A DNA stretch of 64,000 nt from contig NZ_AFWV01000004.1 in assembly GCF_000223985.1 (NCBI RefSeq), positions 248,001 to 312,000 on the forward strand. The letters run 5' to 3'. The translations under genes and the position numbers were made by a program. Under the pieces are notes generated by a model that was given only the letters and a program-made list of their open reading frames with translations, had not been told where the DNA came from and searched no databases. Positions 60,527 to 64,000 of this stretch are shown here, one piece after another. Numbering within the stretch: the stretch's first letter is position 1; each line of letters opens with the position of its first letter. The stretch is from Thiocapsa marina 5811. Lineage in GTDB: Bacteria > Pseudomonadota > Gammaproteobacteria > Chromatiales > Chromatiaceae.

Positions 60527-61612
60527 TCAGGCCCGCGCAGTGAGCGGCGATGCCGAGGTCGATCCACGTTCGCCTCGGGCGGACGCATAGATCGCTTGGA
60601 TCACCCGTACCGCCTCGGCGGCCTGCTCCAGGGTCGCGGCGCGCGGATCCGGCGTGCCCTCCACCGCGCCCGTCAGGGCCCGGAACTGCTCCCGGTGCGA
60701 CACCCCGTAATAGGACACGCCCAACGGGATCTCGTTGGTCTTCTGCGCATCGGCAAAGGCGGATCGCCAGTGTTTGAGCGCCTTCTTGGATGTCAGCTCC
60801 AAACGGTGAAGACGCGCGGGGGTCGACAGATCGAAGGCCACGATGCCGCGATCGCCCATCAGCTCGATGACGTTGCTCCAGGCGGATCCGGCGGCACCGG
60901 TAATGGCCACCGTGCCGAGTGCACCGTTTTCGAGCTGCAGTGCGGCGACCAGACTGTCCTCGGTCTCCATCACCTCGCGATTCCCCAGCGTGTCCATCAT
61001 GGCCTCGACCCGAACGACCGGGCCGGCCAACCACATCAACATGTCGATGAAATGGTAGCCCTGATTCATGAGGACGGACCCGCCCTCGCGCGCCCAGGTC
61101 CCGCGCCAGTCGCTCGCGCCGTAGTAGGCGGGATCACGTACGCATTCCAAGGAAATTCTCGCCATGCGCAGTGCGCCGAGATGTCCTTCGGCGATCAGAT
61201 CCCGCACCAGGCCCACGAGCGGGTCGAAACGGTGCTGGGTGATCGGAAAGACGAGTCGGTCGGCCGAACGCGCCGCCGCGGCAAGGGCGAGCACGGCGTC
61301 CGGGTCGAGCGTGGGCGGTTTCTCCAGGAGGACATGTTTGCCGGCGCTCAACGCCTGCAAGGCCAGATCCGGGTGCGTATCGTGCGGCGTGCAGATCGAG
61401 ACCGAGCGGACCGCGGCATCCGCCATCACCTGGTCCAATTCCGCGGGCGCCAGACCCCAGCGCGCCGCGAACGCGCCGGCGATCTCGGGGTCCGTGTCCA
61501 CGGCGTAGGCCAATCGCAGGGGTGCCGCATATCCGGCCGCGTCTACATGGGTCGGCGCGACGCGCCCGCAGCCGATCAGGGCGTGTAGCCACTCGTTGGA
61601 TGGATTCAACAT
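60527..61612 (-). CDS. Gfo/Idh/MocA-family oxidoreductase
   Basis: 361 residues. The NAD(P)-binding Rossmann part starts ALIGCGRVAPTHVDAA with GxGxxA-like spacing; the family's EKP motif is at 97-99 in GKHVLLEKP. The C-terminal alpha/beta domain has GGSVLMNQGYHFIDMLMWLA with the conserved catalytic His. Expected reaction: oxidation of a sugar-nucleotide hydroxyl (often C3) to a ketone, for the aminotransferase 5 bp downstream. A 138-bp gap separates it from the deacetylase gene, so a promoter could lie there. Confidence 0.87.
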   Translation of the reverse strand: MLNPSNEWLHALIGCGRVAPTHVDAAGYAAPLRLAYAVDTDPEIAGAFAARWGLAPAELDQVMADAAVRSVSICTPHDTHPDLALQALSAGKHVLLEKPPTLDPDAVLALAAAARSADRLVFPITQHRFDPLVGLVRDLIAEGHLGALRMARISLECVRDPAYYGASDWRGTWAREGGSVLMNQGYHFIDMLMWLAGPVVRVEAMMDTLGNREVMETEDSLVAALQLENGALGTVAITGAAGSAWSNVIELMGDRGIVAFDLSTPARLHRLELTSKKALKHWRSAFADAQKTNEIPLGVSYYGVSHREQFRALTGAVEGTPDPRAATLEQAAEAVRVIQAIYASARGERGSTSASPLTARA

Positions 61613-61750
61613 GCGTGATTCGATCTCGTTGATCTCTCAAATTGCGCCGGCACCGGATGCGTTGCTTGCGGGCTCGGCATGTCGTTCGACCCGGCAGCCG
61701 GAACGGGCCGCCAGAGCGGGCCGCCGGACCGGGCCGCGAGGCTCGCGGTG

Positions 61751-62527
61751 TCAGATGCCGAGGGCCGCGAAACCGACCACCTCAATGCCCTCGGTCTCCA
61801 GCGCCTCGCGCAGATCGGCGGAGCAGAGCAGCTGCGTCTCTTCGACACGCGCATCGACATAGCCGGAGATCGCCGCGAGCGCCGCATCCTGCGGATATCC
61901 CGGATGGCATCCCAGCTCGACGATCGACCCGGGGCCGGCCATTCGCAGCGCCAGCCTTAGCCGTCCCATGACCAATGCCGTCGTCAGCGGCCGCACGCCG
62001 GAGAGCATGAGCAGGTCGGACGGTGTCTTGACCCCGAGCTCCCGCAGGCGCCGTGCCTCTCCCGTGCCGCATGCGCGCCCGGGCAGGCCATGTCGCGACG
62101 CCACCTCGGCAAACGCCGGGATCAGCTCCCGCCGGCAATGCACGTGGTGGTGGCTGTCCAGATGGGTCGGCTCGATCCCCCAGCCGCGCAAGCGCGCGAT
62201 CTGCGCGTCCCACTCCCGAACGACCTCGTCCGGATGACAGGCACCGAGTCCGCTTCGATGATCGGGAAATCGCCCGTCGAGCCCCACCAACGACGGGATA
62301 TCGCGCGGATCGAGCAAGGGTCGGCCTCCGGTCAACTGGAGGTGACAACCGATCCGCCCAGCGAGCCGGTCGGCGACCCTGCACAGCCGAGCCTCGGCCC
62401 CGGGGACACAGACCATTGCGGTGGTCGAGGACAGGACACCGCGGGTTGCGGTCTCCAGTGTCGCCTCGGTGACCATATCGGTCAGAGCGAGGTCGTCGGC
62501 ATTGATGATGACGCGTGCGCGGATCAT
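61751..62527 (-). CDS. ChbG/YdjC-family carbohydrate deacetylase
   Basis: 258 residues from the ATG at 62527, which overlaps the previous stop (ATGA). The family metal site is present: VIINADDLALTDMV with the catalytic Asp pair, and THLDSHHHVHCRRELIPAF with the zinc histidines. GSIVELGCHPGYPQDAAL is the late conserved block. ChbG removes N-acetyl groups from chito-sugars; hopanoid-biosynthesis homologues (HpnK) deacetylate lipid-linked amino sugars. Here it would expose an amine on a sugar attached to the cluster's lipid, after the preceding glycosyltransferase. Confidence 0.88.
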   Translation of the reverse strand: MIRARVIINADDLALTDMVTEATLETATRGVLSSTTAMVCVPGAEARLCRVADRLAGRIGCHLQLTGGRPLLDPRDIPSLVGLDGRFPDHRSGLGACHPDEVVREWDAQIARLRGWGIEPTHLDSHHHVHCRRELIPAFAEVASRHGLPGRACGTGEARRLRELGVKTPSDLLMLSGVRPLTTALVMGRLRLALRMAGPGSIVELGCHPGYPQDAALAAISGYVDARVEETQLLCSADLREALETEGIEVVGFAALGI

Positions 62528-63648
62528 AGCGTAATTCGTCTCTTTGCAAGGGAGGCAAGCACGTGGGCCGCCCGTTCGGCACCGTCGCAATCCAGAGATG
62601 CGGCACGCCCCGCAGTGCGGGCGCCGAGCGCCTCGTCGATCAGGGCCGCGAGGGACGTTGCACCTGCCTTCTCGTCGAAGTCCCAGACAGCATCCAGTTG
62701 TCCGAGCGCGGCGGCGCGCTCGATCTGGTCGCTGCCGGATTCCGCATACGGGCAGAAAACGACCGGGAGGGCGGTTCGCAGCAGGGCGTACGCGGTGTTG
62801 TACCCGCAGCGCGACACCACGAGGGATGCGCCGTCCACCGCCTGCTGCAAGGGCGCCCGTGTCAGCACGTGGATCCGGGATGCATCGATGCAGGATGCCG
62901 TCGGATCGCCCAGAGGGCCGGCGACGACGCGCAAGCGGATCTCGCCGCGATCGAGTCGGGTGCGCAGGGCGGCTTCGAGCAACCGGAAGAGACGGACCCC
63001 GGTGCTGCCGCCTCCTGCGAGGCCGACCACCAAAGGCGGCGATTGCGGCGGCGCGGGCACGAATGCGGACTCGACGACATAGCCGACCGCGTGGCGCTCC
63101 TCGGGCAGGAGGTAGCCCTGTCGCTCGAAGGCCTCGGCGGCACGCTCGTGTCGCGGGTCCACGTAGCAGAGCGCGACGTCGTAGCGAGCGATGGCGCGCC
63201 GCACGCCGAGGTTCCGCGGCCCGCGCGCCGAGGGCCGGGGCCCGTAAGGGACACCGATGACGAACAGCGGCGCGTTCGGATTCCGAGGGGTCGATGCGAG
63301 CAGGGGCGCGAGCTCTCCGCCGAGCCCGAGAAAGAGATGGTCCACGAGCACCGCATGCGGGGCAAAGACCCGCAACGCCTCCGCGATCCGCTCGCTGCGC
63401 TCGCGCACGCACGCCGGGCCTGCGGGGTCGTCGGGTGCGGGCCAGTCGGGCAGCGCCGCGACCTGCAGCCCGGGCGGGAGGCGGAGACCGTCGAGCCCTT
63501 TTCGGCACGCCAGCAGCATGCAGGCGGCGTCCTGACGCTCCATCAGGGCGGCCGCGATCAGCAGGCTGCGTTGCACGTGGCCCACACCCAGCTGGGCATG
63601 GGCGTAGAGGAGAATTCGCGGAGTCGAGGGGCTCTGCGTCGGTGTCAC
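62524..63648 (-). CDS. GT-B glycosyltransferase, MurG/GT28-like
   Basis: 374 residues from GTG 63648; the exact start is uncertain because no strong ribosome site is visible. The N-terminus RILLYAHAQLGVGHVQRSLL has the GxGH motif of GT28/MurG-type enzymes. The C-terminal half has VGLAGGGSTGVRLFRLLEAA, then GASLVVSRCGYNTAYALLRT (the S-x-x-G-x-N/Y-T donor-binding block) and PVVFCPYAESGSDQIERAAA. These enzymes transfer a sugar such as GlcNAc or glucose to a lipid. It lies next to a deacetylase and an ACP, supporting glycolipid synthesis. Confidence 0.8.
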   Translation of the reverse strand: MTPTQSPSTPRILLYAHAQLGVGHVQRSLLIAAALMERQDAACMLLACRKGLDGLRLPPGLQVAALPDWPAPDDPAGPACVRERSERIAEALRVFAPHAVLVDHLFLGLGGELAPLLASTPRNPNAPLFVIGVPYGPRPSARGPRNLGVRRAIARYDVALCYVDPRHERAAEAFERQGYLLPEERHAVGYVVESAFVPAPPQSPPLVVGLAGGGSTGVRLFRLLEAALRTRLDRGEIRLRVVAGPLGDPTASCIDASRIHVLTRAPLQQAVDGASLVVSRCGYNTAYALLRTALPVVFCPYAESGSDQIERAAALGQLDAVWDFDEKAGATSLAALIDEALGARTAGRAASLDCDGAERAAHVLASLAKRRITL

Positions 63649-63700
63649 CGCTGCAGGATCCGAGTGTCTTCGATGCGCGTTCGAGCGTCGCTCATCCGGT

Positions 63701-64000
63701 TCACATCGCCTGCGGACGCGGTGCCGGGGCGTCCTGATGGGTGAAGGCGAACTCGACCAGCTCACCGACGGTGAGCTCGTCGCGATACTGACCGTCGGCC
63801 ATGACCAGGGCCTCGTAGGGCAGACGCAGGCTCAGACGCAGGTCGAGCATGGCGAAGAGCTCCATCGCCTCGACGGAGGTCAGACAGAGATCGGTGTTCA
63901 GCATGGTCGCGGCGCCGAGCGGCTCCTCGAGCTCGAGGTCGGTATCGGCCAGGATGTCCTGGATGCATAGGAGCACTGCGTCTTGAATCTGTGCCTGTGT
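63701..64000 (-). CDS. Acyl carrier protein, start outside window
   Basis: The minus frame is open to the window edge (TQAQIQDAVLLCIQDILADT at the visible start), so the gene begins further upstream; the GTG at 63976 is unlikely to be its start. The phosphopantetheine region reads NTDLCLTSVEAMELFAMLD, with the Ser in TS-V at the position of the usual D-S-L. The acidic four-helix pattern (LRLPYEALVMADGQYRDELT, VGELVEFAF) matches ACPs. It is the first visible gene of the cluster and could carry the acyl chain to or from the megasynthase or the glycosyltransferases. Confidence 0.75.
   Translation of the reverse strand, partial: TQAQIQDAVLLCIQDILADTDLELEEPLGAATMLNTDLCLTSVEAMELFAMLDLRLSLRLPYEALVMADGQYRDELTVGELVEFAFTHQDAPAPRPQAM

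Overview
The window is high-GC DNA from a gram-negative bacterium, most likely a gammaproteobacterium. A purple sulfur bacterium (Chromatiaceae) fits best, but that is an inference from base composition, gene mix and repeat style, not from a marker gene; there is no rRNA, tRNA or housekeeping locus. Almost the whole window is a mosaic surface-glycan and secretion locus: about fifteen glycosyltransferases, sugar-modifying methyltransferases, aminotransferases, deacetylases and acyltransferases, two MsbA-type ABC exporters, exported proteins, and many decayed gene pieces.

Layout. 1-9.7 kb: plus-strand glycan genes (GT4 fragment, AT-rich membrane protein, GtrB-like GT2, GtrA, methyltransferases, a WecE-like aminotransferase, a hexapeptide acyltransferase). 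A frameshifted methyltransferase and a stray GT 3' end lie between them. 9.9-14.5 kb: a minus-strand set of five exported proteins. It comprises a subtilisin-family protease, a small secreted protein homologous to the protease's C-terminal domain, two exported proteins with proline-rich tails, and a free-standing copy of the protease's I9-type inhibitor propeptide. 15-21 kb: an accessory island with a REP-associated transposase and its terminal inverted repeats, three toxin-antitoxin modules (one with a dead toxin), an XRE remnant and two polytopic glycan-type membrane proteins.

21-31.9 kb: a gene-poor stretch, a trypsin-like exported protein whose nucleophile Ser is Asn, then GT4 and GT2 genes separated by two deletion-scarred pseudogenes and followed by five tightly packed intact glycosyltransferase genes. 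32-41 kb: ABC exporter, small membrane protein, GT4, FkbM methyltransferase, a TPR/GT41 (O-GlcNAc-transferase-like) protein and a GT2-methyltransferase-like fusion. 41.4-48.6 kb: an abundant-looking exported protein with a strong terminator, an FG-GAP lipoprotein, a parvulin isomerase, a small exported protein, a GNAT protein and a PIG-L deacetylase-GT2 fusion.

48.7-64 kb: a minus-strand biosynthetic cluster with translational overlaps. Transcription order is acyl carrier protein (cut by the window edge), GT-B glycosyltransferase, ChbG/YdjC deacetylase, Gfo/Idh dehydrogenase, DegT aminotransferase, small ferredoxin-fold-like protein, a 2510-residue megasynthase (two nitronate-monooxygenase-like domains, KS, AT, two ACPs, KR), a collagen-type glycosyltransferase and an ABC exporter. 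I read it as a pathway for an aminosugar-linked polyketide or fatty-acyl glycolipid that is exported.

The two strongest candidates for something undescribed are this glycolipid cluster and the five-gene protease/inhibitor/shared-domain set at 9.9-14.5 kb.
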